DNA of 64,000 nucleotides from Haloimpatiens massiliensis. GTDB taxonomy: Bacteria; Bacillota; Clostridia; Clostridiales; Clostridiaceae. The notes under the pieces are model-generated. The model saw nothing but the letters and a program-made list of their open reading frames with translations, was not told the DNA's origin and ran no database searches. A program made the position numbers and the translations under genes. Of the stretch, positions 24,277 through 32,728 are shown in pieces. Location: the NCBI RefSeq assembly GCF_900184255.1, contig NZ_LT854638.1, forward strand, positions 1 through 64,000, read 5' to 3'. Positions within the stretch are counted from its first letter, which is position 1. The number at the start of each line of letters is the position of its first letter.

Positions 24277-26535
24277 ATGGGGAATAAATTAAAAGATATA
24301 CTTTCAGGTAAGAAAAGTGTATTAAAGAAAAGTAAAACTTTAAAAGGGGAAAAGGTTAAAAAAAGAAAACTTCAGCATGAAGCAAATACTAAAGATAAAG
24401 CAAAACTTCAAAATGAATTAAATATTCAAAAGAAAGATAAACAAAAGAATAAAATAAAACAAGGTAAAATAAAAGGTTTAAAGAGTTTAAAAGGCAGAAT
24501 CTCTATAAAAAAACAGATACCTATACTTATATCATTAATCGTCATTATATCAATTTTTATTACATATGGAGTGGTATATTATGAAGGTTCTAAAGTACTG
24601 CTAAAACAAAGTGAAAATGAAATGATGTCCATAAACAAAAGATGTATAGAGACAATAAATGTGATGCTAGAAAAAAATACAGTAGAAGTAGGAAGCTTAG
24701 CAAATTCACAAGAATTATTTAATATACTACAGCTAAAATTTCAAAAGAAGGATAATTATAAGGATTTAATAAAGAATGGTAATGAACAGTTTTTAAATTA
24801 TAAAGATAAAAGGAGTTATATTGAGGATATATTTTTAGTAGGAGCAGATGGAAAAGTAATAGGTGCTAGTGAACAATCTTTAATAGGACAAGATTTATCT
24901 AAAGATGAATTTAACACTAATACTGTAGGTGGAAATAGTTCGGTAAGTGGTACTATTAAGTCAAATAAATCTGGAAAGCCTATAGTTATATTTACTTCGC
25001 CTATAATTGACCACAAAAATTATGATCAGGTTATAGGATATGTGGGCATGTCTGTGTATGCACAAAGTTTTTCAGAAAATCTAAAAAACATAAGTGTGGG
25101 AGAAACTAAAAATAGCTATGCTTATTTATTAGATGAAAAAGGTCTTATAATTTACCATCCAGACAGTAAAAAAATGGGTAAGAGTTCCGATGTAGATATA
25201 TTTAATAACGTAGTAAGTGACATAAAAAAAGGTAAAAAGATAGAAGATGCTACAGAAAGATATAAATATAAAGGTTCTAAAAAAATAGGAGCATATAGTG
25301 TAGTACCAAAGACATCTTGGCTTTTAATATTAAGTTCAGAGCAAAATGAAATAAATAAGCCATTGTATACAATAACTAGAAACTTAAGTATTATATGTTT
25401 AATCATTATAGGCATATCTATTCTTATAGGTACGATGGCTTCTAAAAAAATTACAGATCCTATTAGTAAGATGACAAATGCCATTAATAAAATATCTAAC
25501 TTAGATTTAACTGAAAGTGATGAGCACAATGAATTAGCAAATAGAAAAGATGAGGTTGGTTTAATAGTAAGGTCTGTATTCCAAATGAGAAAGATTTTAA
25601 GACAGGTTGTTGGTGAACTTATAAAAGCTAGCGATAGTATAAGTCAAAATGCTTATTTGGTAGATGAGTTAACAGAGAAATTAAAAGTTGAAGCTGAAAA
25701 AACTTCAAATCACACAGAGGAAATGTCTGCATCTATAGAAGAAATGGCGGCTACATTTGAGGAAATATCGGCGTCTTCAGGTAATATGGGTGAATCTGTC
25801 AAGGGTATTTCTGATAAGTCACAAGAAGGATTTAACAAAACTCAAGGTATAGTTGAATCATCACAGGAAATTGTACAAAGTTCTTATAAATCTATAGAGA
25901 ATTCTAATGAAGTTTATAGCAAGGTTAAAGTGGAACTAGAAAGTGCTATAGAAAAATCTAAGGTTGTAAAACGTATAGAGGGTTTAGTAAATGGAATCAT
26001 TGAAATAACAAATCAAACCAATTTATTAGCTTTAAATGCCAGTATAGAAGCAGCAAGAGCAGGGGAAGCTGGAAGAGGTTTTTCAGTGGTAGCAGATGAG
26101 GTTAGAAAGTTGGCTGAACAATCTGCAAAAATTGCTTCAGATATTCAGGAAATAGTAAAAGTTGTAATTTCATCAGTGGACAATCTAACACTTAGTTCTG
26201 ATAAAATATTAAAATTTGTAGATGGAGAAATTAAAGTAGACTACGAAAAAATTATAGGCATGGGAAAACAATATAAAGAAGATGCAAATACCTTTGAAGT
26301 ATTTATGAAACATTTTGCTAATGAAGCAGAAAGAATTAATACTACTATAAACAGTATAGTAAATGCTATAGAAGAGGTTAATGAAAATATCAATTCAGAA
26401 GCTCAAGATGTTGAAAATATATCTAATAGGGTTGCAGGTATTAGTCAGGAGCTATCAAATATAAAAGATAATTCTCTAAAGAATAAATACAGTGCAGAAA
26501 AACTTAAAGAAATTACAGCTAAGTTTAAAATATAA
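24277..26535 (+). CDS. Methyl-accepting chemotaxis protein with long basic N-terminus
   Basis: A 752-residue transmembrane chemoreceptor. Residues 1-79 are very Lys-rich and cytoplasmic, an unusual extension. TM1 is ~80-103 (IPILISLIVIISIFITYGVV). A dCache-like sensor spans ~105-360, TM2 ~368-388 (SIICLIIIGISILIGTM), HAMP ~390-440 and the signalling hairpin ~470-752. The tip NLLALNASIEAARAGEAGRG differs from the usual NAAIEAARAG by one residue. It would signal through CheW/CheA to the flagellar motor; the ligand is unknown. ATG follows GAGGGGTGAG. It is monocistronic. Confidence 0.93.
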   Translation: MGNKLKDILSGKKSVLKKSKTLKGEKVKKRKLQHEANTKDKAKLQNELNIQKKDKQKNKIKQGKIKGLKSLKGRISIKKQIPILISLIVIISIFITYGVVYYEGSKVLLKQSENEMMSINKRCIETINVMLEKNTVEVGSLANSQELFNILQLKFQKKDNYKDLIKNGNEQFLNYKDKRSYIEDIFLVGADGKVIGASEQSLIGQDLSKDEFNTNTVGGNSSVSGTIKSNKSGKPIVIFTSPIIDHKNYDQVIGYVGMSVYAQSFSENLKNISVGETKNSYAYLLDEKGLIIYHPDSKKMGKSSDVDIFNNVVSDIKKGKKIEDATERYKYKGSKKIGAYSVVPKTSWLLILSSEQNEINKPLYTITRNLSIICLIIIGISILIGTMASKKITDPISKMTNAINKISNLDLTESDEHNELANRKDEVGLIVRSVFQMRKILRQVVGELIKASDSISQNAYLVDELTEKLKVEAEKTSNHTEEMSASIEEMAATFEEISASSGNMGESVKGISDKSQEGFNKTQGIVESSQEIVQSSYKSIENSNEVYSKVKVELESAIEKSKVVKRIEGLVNGIIEITNQTNLLALNASIEAARAGEAGRGFSVVADEVRKLAEQSAKIASDIQEIVKVVISSVDNLTLSSDKILKFVDGEIKVDYEKIIGMGKQYKEDANTFEVFMKHFANEAERINTTINSIVNAIEEVNENINSEAQDVENISNRVAGISQELSNIKDNSLKNKYSAEKLKEITAKFKI

Positions 26536-26615
26536 AAACTAAATATAGAAAATTAAATAAAAATATTAAAGAAAAAACTAAATATAAAATAAAGTATAAA
26601 ACAAAAAATAATTAT

Positions 26616-26652
26616 AAAAAGTGCAGGAACAAAATTACTCCTGCACTTTAAT
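26616..26652. terminator. Bidirectional terminator between the chemoreceptor and psd genes
   Basis: AAAGTGCAGGA pairs with TCCTGCACTTT, with A-rich and T-rich flanks on both sides. It overlaps the last codons of psd. Confidence 0.82.
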
Positions 26653-27540
26653 TTTGCAAATTGCAGTTCCTATGGGCTCACCTAGAATTACAGAGCACTC
26701 ATAGCCTAGTTTAGTTTGGTTTAATATGTCATCATGAATTTTTACGGAATCATTTTGGAAGAATAAAATTACTGTAGAACCACCGAATTTAAAGAATCCT
26801 TTTTCTTCACCTTTTTTTACATTTTTGTTTGGGGTATAAGTTTGTATTATTGAGCCTACACAAGTGGCACCTACCTCTACATAAAGTACTTCTTTAAAGT
26901 TTTTAGAGCTTAAAATACTCCACTCTCTTTTATTTTGGCAGAATAACTTATTTATGTTTTTAAGAGCTATAGGATTTACAGAATAATAGTTTCCATGTAT
27001 TTTTCGTGAGTCAGAACATTTACCATCATCTATGAAGTGAAATCTATGATAATCTGTGGGACAAAGTCTAAATATAAGACAACACCCATTTTGGTATTGC
27101 TTGGCTAGGTTTATATCACCTATAAGCTCAGCAAGTGAATAAGTAATACCCTTAACTTGGACTAAGCTATTTATATCTATATTTTCATAGGCTAAAATTT
27201 TACCATCACAAGGAGAAGTAAGAATATCTTTTTCCGAGGAAATAACTCTAGCCTCGGGAGTTAACTCTCTAATAAAAAATTCATTAAAATTGCTAAAACT
27301 ATTTTTTTTACATTGGGACATATCAATATTAAAGTTTTTAATAAAAGAATTTATCTTACTTTTACTTAGAGAAGAATCACAGTAGCTTCCGTAAAGCCTT
27401 GAGAATATCTTCTTTTTTAATAATGCTTCTAAAAACTTCATACCAATAGGTGATGAATATGTCCAGTTTAAATACTTTTCGCCTGCTACCTTTTCAGTAT
27501 TATAGCAGTTATTTTTTCTATCATAAAACTTGATTTTCAT
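26635..27540 (-). CDS. psd: Phosphatidylserine decarboxylase proenzyme
   Basis: A 301-residue enzyme that makes phosphatidylethanolamine from phosphatidylserine at the membrane. The self-cleavage site that yields the pyruvoyl group is FKFGGSTVILFF (GGST in place of the more common LGST) near residue 260. DYHRFHFIDDG (~165-175) holds the conserved His and SPCDGKILAY (~95) the Asp of the catalytic triad. The start at 27540 is chosen since GAGAGG precedes it; an ATG at 27555 lies within that site. It is monocistronic. Confidence 0.94.
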   Translation of the reverse strand: MKIKFYDRKNNCYNTEKVAGEKYLNWTYSSPIGMKFLEALLKKKIFSRLYGSYCDSSLSKSKINSFIKNFNIDMSQCKKNSFSNFNEFFIRELTPEARVISSEKDILTSPCDGKILAYENIDINSLVQVKGITYSLAELIGDINLAKQYQNGCCLIFRLCPTDYHRFHFIDDGKCSDSRKIHGNYYSVNPIALKNINKLFCQNKREWSILSSKNFKEVLYVEVGATCVGSIIQTYTPNKNVKKGEEKGFFKFGGSTVILFFQNDSVKIHDDILNQTKLGYECSVILGEPIGTAICKIKVQE

Positions 27541-27952
27541 ATTTATACCTCTCATTTAGTTTAAATGGCTTACTTTATTTAACATATTCCATAGTAATTT
27601 ATTATATTTACTATAACTCTAGTTTAATTAGAATTTAGCATTCATTTAATATAATTAGTATTATAGCATACATAACTCTGGCTGAAACACAATTTATAAT
27701 AATTAAATTTATTATAAGGGACTCTATATTATTGATTATATTGAATTGCTCAATGCTTAAAAGTGATAAGTAATTAATTGTGCCAAGTATAATTAGTAGC
27801 CTAAGCATAATTCGAGAGGAATATGCAGAAAATTTCGGGAAATTATAAAATAAAGATATTTTAGCCTTTTTTATGATAAGACTAAATAGTATAATATATC
27901 TTAGGCAAATTAAAGGTAAAGGCATATGGATAATTTAAATGGAGTGATATAA
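27541..27952. other. Gene-free region between psd and the TetR gene
   Basis: About 410 very AT-rich bases. A 96-codon minus-strand frame exists at 27635-27925 but has no ribosome site and reads as random Ile/Leu-rich sequence. Nothing else was recognised; promoters of both divergent genes must lie here. Confidence 0.4.
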
Positions 27953-28522
27953 GTGAATAAAACTAAAAAGGCAATTTTTGAATCATCAGTAAAAGTGTTT
28001 TCTAAATATGGATATGAAAGGGCTACTATGGATGAAATTGCAGCTAATGCTAATGTAGCTAAGGGAACTTTATACTATCATTTTAAAAGCAAACAAGAGA
28101 TATTTGAGTATATAATAACTAAAGGTATAAATATGATAAGAGAAGAGGTATCAGAAGTTGTTAATGCAGAGAAAACATATATATCTAGATTAAGAGAGTT
28201 ATGCAGAGTACAACTAAGTATTATATATAAAAATGGTGATTTTTTTAAAGTGATAATGAGTCAGTTGTGGGGACAACATATAACAAATTTAAAATTAAGA
28301 GATGCTATAGGAAAGTATATAGAATTTATAGAGGAAAATTTGAGAGATGCTATGAAAAATGGTGAAGTAAGAAAGGGAGAGCCTAAATTTATGGCTTACA
28401 CGTTTTTTGGAGTTTTATGTTCCGCAGCAGTTTATGAACTTATTAATAAGGATATAAAAGATGTAAATGAAGTAATAGATAATCTTATAACTTATACTAT
28501 TGAAGGTATAGGAGTTAAGTAG
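27953..28522 (+). CDS. TetR/AcrR-family transcriptional regulator
   Basis: A 189-residue repressor. The N-terminal helix-turn-helix is typical (YGYERATMDEIAANANVAKG, TLYYHFKSKQEIFEYI, ~18-55). The C-terminal ~130 residues form the ligand-binding helical domain, with no clue to the ligand. The start is GTG with GGAGTG upstream. It stands alone, convergent with the UbiB-like gene, so its target is not obvious; it may control psd or itself. Confidence 0.9.
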   Translation: MNKTKKAIFESSVKVFSKYGYERATMDEIAANANVAKGTLYYHFKSKQEIFEYIITKGINMIREEVSEVVNAEKTYISRLRELCRVQLSIIYKNGDFFKVIMSQLWGQHITNLKLRDAIGKYIEFIEENLRDAMKNGEVRKGEPKFMAYTFFGVLCSAAVYELINKDIKDVNEVIDNLITYTIEGIGVK

Positions 28523-28540
28523 AATATAGTGTTATAAAAG

Positions 28541-28592
28541 GGCGCGGCTAACTTTGTATTCTAATTTGTTAGAATATAAAGTTAGCCGCGTC
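28541..28592. terminator. Bidirectional terminator between the TetR and UbiB-like genes
   Basis: CGCGGCTAACTTTGTATTC and GAATATAAAGTTAGCCGCG form a ~22-bp stem with a short loop between two convergent genes. Confidence 0.85.
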
Positions 28593-28616
28593 TTAAATAA
28601 ATTTAAGCAAATATAA

Positions 28617-30218
28617 CTACATTTTGCCAGAGCGCATAATAGATATTAAAAGCCAAAAACCCATTATGGCTGCTATGAAAAAGCCGAATACCCCTATAAT
28701 AGACATATCGTATATTTTAGGACCAGTATTTGAACTAAGAATAAAGGATGATCCTATTATCATTGAAGATATTACTAGGGCAAAGGTGATTCTATTAGCC
28801 ATTTTATTTAATTCATTTATGGAGCTTTCTAAATTTTTTACTTCCAGCTTAACTTTAGCTCTTCCAGTTAACACACTATCTATAAGCTCAATGCTTTTAG
28901 AGGGCAATTTTTTAATACTTTTTAGAAATTTATAAGATCCTATAACTAATTCATCAAAATTTAGATCTTTTAAAAAGTTGAATTTATTATTAGATTTTAC
29001 AAATGGAATAACTACATCAACTATTTTAATTTCCGGGGCAATTTCAGCTACTACACCCTCTATTATAACCATACCTCTTATTAATAAAGTTAAATCCTTT
29101 GGAAGTTGAATATTATTTCTTTTACAAGTATCAAATATTTCCTGAAGCAGAATAGATATTTTTATATTTTGTAAAGATGTATTTAAATAACTGGCAAAAA
29201 TATAATCAATGTCTTCATAAAGTTTATTTCTATCTATAAACCCCTTCTTTATTCCTATAGAAAAAACTACAGATATCATTTTATTTATGTCATTGTAGGC
29301 TACAGCCAATATCATGTCATTCAAACTTTCCTTTAAAGAAGGTTGGATATGCCCCATTATTCCAAAGTCAATAAAACATATTTTCCCTTCTCTTATTATC
29401 AAATTACCAGGATGGGGATCGCCATGAAAAAATCCATCATTAAATACTTGGTTAAAGTAGCATAAGGCTAATTTTCTACCTATGTCATTTAAATTGTATC
29501 CCTTAGAGAGTAAAAGCTCACGGTTATTTATCTTAAAACCCTCTATTTTCTCCATAGTAAGAACTCTTTTGCCACACAATTCATCTACCACATAGGGAGC
29601 ATATGCACATTTAACCTCTTCATTAAGTTCTCTAAACTTTTTTATATTCTCCCTTTCAAAATCAAAATCTAGTTCTATTTTTGTGGAATTTATTAATTCA
29701 TCCACCGCTTCCTTTGGATCTATTAAAGCATCAGAAAACCTAGCTTTTGTTAGAGAAAAAATTTTAGAGAGTATAGAAAGGTCTAAATGCATTTTTTCAT
29801 ATATATCAGGTCTTTGAATTTTAACTATAACTTCTTCCCCAGTGGTTAATGTAGCTTCATGAACTTGAGCTATGGAAGCAGAAGCCAAAGGTTTTCTATT
29901 GAATTTTAAAAATATTTCATCTATGTTTTTATTAAATTCTTTATAAAAGACCCTATTTATATCAACAAAAGATTCTTCTAGTACGTTGTCCTGAAGTTTT
30001 GTAAGTTCTTCTACATAATTTGCAGGAAGAATATCAGGTCTTGTACTCAGAATTTGACCTATTTTTATAAATGTGGGTCCCAGTTCTTCAAAAGCGGTTC
30101 TTAAATTTATTGGAGCCTTAGCGGATTTATTTATTTTAGAATCTATTAAAAAACCAAAGCCATGCTTTGTTAATACTCTTATGATTTCTCTAAACCTGCG
30201 TACGGATTTTTTTACCAT
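28617..30218 (-). CDS. ABC1/AarF (UbiB-like) atypical protein kinase
   Basis: A 533-residue UbiB/AarF-family protein. Visible kinase-like motifs are the Ala-rich loop ASASIAQVHEA (~112-122), the Lys in VIVKIQRP, the HGDPHPGNLI catalytic loop (~265) and FIDFGIMG (~283). The last ~60 residues hold two membrane segments (ITFALVISSMIIGSSFIL and IGVFGFFIAAIMGFWLLI). In aerobes UbiB supports ubiquinone synthesis; an anaerobic clostridium lacks ubiquinone, so a lipid-related ATPase role is more likely. The gene downstream of the promoter side (30364-30693) is a phasin-like partner on the same strand. Confidence 0.92.
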   Translation of the reverse strand: MVKKSVRRFREIIRVLTKHGFGFLIDSKINKSAKAPINLRTAFEELGPTFIKIGQILSTRPDILPANYVEELTKLQDNVLEESFVDINRVFYKEFNKNIDEIFLKFNRKPLASASIAQVHEATLTTGEEVIVKIQRPDIYEKMHLDLSILSKIFSLTKARFSDALIDPKEAVDELINSTKIELDFDFERENIKKFRELNEEVKCAYAPYVVDELCGKRVLTMEKIEGFKINNRELLLSKGYNLNDIGRKLALCYFNQVFNDGFFHGDPHPGNLIIREGKICFIDFGIMGHIQPSLKESLNDMILAVAYNDINKMISVVFSIGIKKGFIDRNKLYEDIDYIFASYLNTSLQNIKISILLQEIFDTCKRNNIQLPKDLTLLIRGMVIIEGVVAEIAPEIKIVDVVIPFVKSNNKFNFLKDLNFDELVIGSYKFLKSIKKLPSKSIELIDSVLTGRAKVKLEVKNLESSINELNKMANRITFALVISSMIIGSSFILSSNTGPKIYDMSIIGVFGFFIAAIMGFWLLISIMRSGKM

Positions 30219-30324
30219 AATAATACCTCTGTTTTGAATAATTTTTTATCCTGTGAAAAACAATAAACTTTATAATAAATTAGTAAGTTCAGGAAAGTAC
30301 ATTATTTCAATATATATAAAAAGA

Positions 30325-30356
30325 AAAGCCCGTAAGATTTTAGGCTTAGGGCTTTA
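30325..30356 (-). terminator. Terminator after the phasin-like gene
   Basis: On the minus strand AAAGCCC and GGGCTTT pair and are followed by TCTTTTTATATAT. Confidence 0.7.
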
Positions 30357-30363
30357 AAATGCA

Positions 30364-30693
30364 CTATTGATTATTTGTTAAGGAATCTAATTTTTCTTGA
30401 AGTTTAGATATTTCCTGTTTTAAATTATCTACTTCATCCTTAGAAACAAAATTCATTTCTTTTAATAAACTAGCCATATCTTCTTTTGTTAATGGCTTAT
30501 TTTCAATTTTTTCTTTTACAGTTTCCGTAGTAGTGCTAATATTTCTTTTTAATTCTTCAGATAATTCTTTACCCTCTTCTACAGTTAATTTACCCTTTTC
30601 AACTAAATCACTAACCATTTTAGAGGCTTTTTCATAAGTATATGCTGCGGAACCTATACCTGCAAGAAATATGTTTTTTATTTCATTTTTCAT
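30364..30693 (-). CDS. Phasin-like coiled-coil protein
   Basis: A 109-residue protein with a short hydrophobic N-terminus (NIFLAGIGSAAYTYEKASKM) and a Lys/Glu-rich coiled-coil remainder, ending in a second heptad stretch (LKQEISKLQEKLDSL). This layout matches the phasin/PhaF-like small proteins often found beside AarF/UbiB genes. Function is not established; it might bind lipid or the membrane together with the kinase-like protein. ATG follows GGAGGT on the minus strand. Confidence 0.75.
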   Translation of the reverse strand: MKNEIKNIFLAGIGSAAYTYEKASKMVSDLVEKGKLTVEEGKELSEELKRNISTTTETVKEKIENKPLTKEDMASLLKEMNFVSKDEVDNLKQEISKLQEKLDSLTNNQ

Positions 30694-30798
30694 AATTATA
30701 ACCTCCTCAAGTATATTATTTAAAACCCTATGAATATATTATACTTCAACAGATTTTAAAATAATATAGTATAAAAGTTAATTAACTATTAAATTGCC

Positions 30799-32187
30799 TT
30801 AAATAGCCTGGGAGTTTGTTTCTTTCCTAGTATATTCTACGTCAGGATTACTTTTTTTATACTCTAAAAATTCTTTTGTAACTTGAGGGAATGATAGATA
30901 AGACAATATGTCTTCTTCTCTAGTGGAAAGATCTTTTATTTCCTCTTTAGCTTTATCAAAAGCAGGTTCTAGAGTATCTGCAAATCTTCCTTCGATAGGT
31001 TTTTCATCTCCAAGAGCTTTTTTCATAACCTCAGGGTTTATTTTTCCTGGAGCCTTTCCATATTCACCTTTGCAATAAGCTTTCACTTCTTTTAGTATCA
31101 TTTTATATCTTTCACCAGTTAACACGTTAACTGTAGCTTGTGTACCTACCATTTGGCTCATAGGAGTTACAAGTGGTGGATAACCTAAATCCTTTCTAAC
31201 TGTTGGAACCTCCGCTAAAACAGCATCCAGCTTATCAAGGGAATTTTGAGCTTTTAATTGAGAAATCATATTTGAAAGCATTCCACCAGGAATTTGATTA
31301 ACTAATCCTTCTGGTCTTGGAGTTAACACTTTAGGATCCAGTGTGCCTTTATTTATAAATTCTTCTCTTACAGGTTTGAAGAAATTATTTATCTTAGTCA
31401 ATTTATCATTATCTAAAGCAGTTTCAAAGCCAGCAGATTGTAAAGCATAGTGTAGTGACTCTGTAGGTGGCTGAGCTGTTCCTCCAGCTAATGATGATAT
31501 AGCACAGTCTATGCCATCTACTCCAGCCTCAGCAGCCTTATAATAAGCCATTTCAGCAATACCATTAGTGCAATGAGAGTGTAGGAATACTGGTATTTTA
31601 ACAGTTTCCTTAATGCTCTTAACTAAATCATAAGCTATGTTAGGCATTATAAGTCCTGCCATATCTTTTATACAAATAGAGTCAGCACCCATATTTTCAA
31701 GGCTCTTAGCTAGATTTGTGTAATTTTCTATGTCATGAATAGGGCTTACAGTGTAAACTATAGTACCCTGTGCATGTGCTCCTTGTTTTTTAGTTTCATC
31801 CATGGCAACTGCTATGTTTCTATAATCATTAAGTGCATCGAAAATTCTTATAATATCCATGCCATTATAAACAGCTATTTTTATAAATCTTCTAACTACA
31901 TCATCAGGATAGTGTTTGTATCCTAATATATTTTGCCCTCTTAAAAGCATTTGAAGAGGAGTTTTTGTTGCTACTGATTTTATCTTTTTTAGTCTTTCCC
32001 AAGGATCTTCTTTTAAATATCTTAAACAGGAATCAAAAGTTGCTCCACCCCAGCACTCTAATGAATAATATCCTGCATCATCTAGATCTCTTAAAATAGG
32101 TGCAAATTGATCAAATGACATTCTTGTAGCTATCAAAGACTGGTTTGCATCCCTTAAGACAGTTTCTGTTATGTTTATCCTTTTCAA
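30799..32187 (-). CDS. oadA: Oxaloacetate decarboxylase alpha subunit / carboxyltransferase
   Basis: A 462-residue carboxyltransferase of the OadA/PycB family. The DRE-TIM barrel starts with ITETVLRDANQSLIATRM (~5-22); SICIKDMAGL (~172) holds the Lys to be carboxylated and FLHSHCTNG (~203) the metal-binding His pair. The C-terminal biotinyl domain is absent, so biotin must be carried by a separate protein. It decarboxylates oxaloacetate, or acts as a transcarboxylase subunit. Beta and gamma pump subunits are not in this window. ATG is preceded by GGGGTG on the minus strand. Confidence 0.9.
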   Translation of the reverse strand: MKRINITETVLRDANQSLIATRMSFDQFAPILRDLDDAGYYSLECWGGATFDSCLRYLKEDPWERLKKIKSVATKTPLQMLLRGQNILGYKHYPDDVVRRFIKIAVYNGMDIIRIFDALNDYRNIAVAMDETKKQGAHAQGTIVYTVSPIHDIENYTNLAKSLENMGADSICIKDMAGLIMPNIAYDLVKSIKETVKIPVFLHSHCTNGIAEMAYYKAAEAGVDGIDCAISSLAGGTAQPPTESLHYALQSAGFETALDNDKLTKINNFFKPVREEFINKGTLDPKVLTPRPEGLVNQIPGGMLSNMISQLKAQNSLDKLDAVLAEVPTVRKDLGYPPLVTPMSQMVGTQATVNVLTGERYKMILKEVKAYCKGEYGKAPGKINPEVMKKALGDEKPIEGRFADTLEPAFDKAKEEIKDLSTREEDILSYLSFPQVTKEFLEYKKSNPDVEYTRKETNSQAI

Positions 32188-32464
32188 TTATAATCACCCC
32201 TAACCAAAAATTAACCTAATTTTATTTTAGCATAAAAAAGGTAAAAAATCATTCATGCTATGCAATAAAAAAATTATTTTTCAGAAAGATTTGCAAATTG
32301 TCATTCTAAGAAAATGCTTTTCAAAATAAAGGATATTTAAACGTTTACTTTATTAATGTGCAAATTTTTTGTAAAAAAACATAAATTCTAATTGAACATT
32401 TACATATAAATTAATATAATGATAAGGAAAACATAAGGCTTTTAAATATTGAAATAGGAGGATA
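32188..32464. other. Divergent promoter region between oadA and glmS
   Basis: About 280 AT-rich bases with no ORF. Promoters for leftward oadA and for the glmS ribozyme transcript must lie here; TATAAT-like AT tracts were seen near 32415. Confidence 0.4.
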
Positions 32465-32678
32465 GAAAGTTAAAGCGCCAGAACTTAAGTTTAAAGGAAA
32501 CTCGGACTAACGTCCGAGTAAGTTCCACTAACCAAATTAAAATTTGGAGTGTCACTTAAGTTGACGAGGACAGGGAGTATCGAGATTTCGGCGGATGCCC
32601 TGCGGTACACACTACCGAGAGCTATTTATAGAACTAGAAAGTGATTTCTAGCACAAGATAAATGGCAGTGTAAAGGCC
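32465..32678 (+). ncRNA. glmS ribozyme
   Basis: This is the self-cleaving, glucosamine-6-phosphate-activated ribozyme. The cleavage context AAAGCGCCAGAACTT places the cut at 32474/32475. The conserved core is plain: GTTGACGAGGACAGGGAG, ATCGAGATTTCGGCGGATGC and CCTGCGG near 32560-32625. The P1 arm is a strong hairpin (CTCGGAC/GTCCGAG at ~32500-32518). It sits 50 bases before glmS and switches glmS off when its product is abundant. The 3' limit is approximate. Confidence 0.95.
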
Positions 32679-32728
32679 TTATTCTATTTTTAAAAATATA
32701 AATGGAATAAGAAAGGCGGAATTTAATA

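Noticed and set aside
27635..27925. A 96-codon minus-strand frame rich in Ile and Leu between psd and the TetR gene.
   Set aside because: No ribosome site, no recognisable domain, and composition expected from very AT-rich noncoding DNA.
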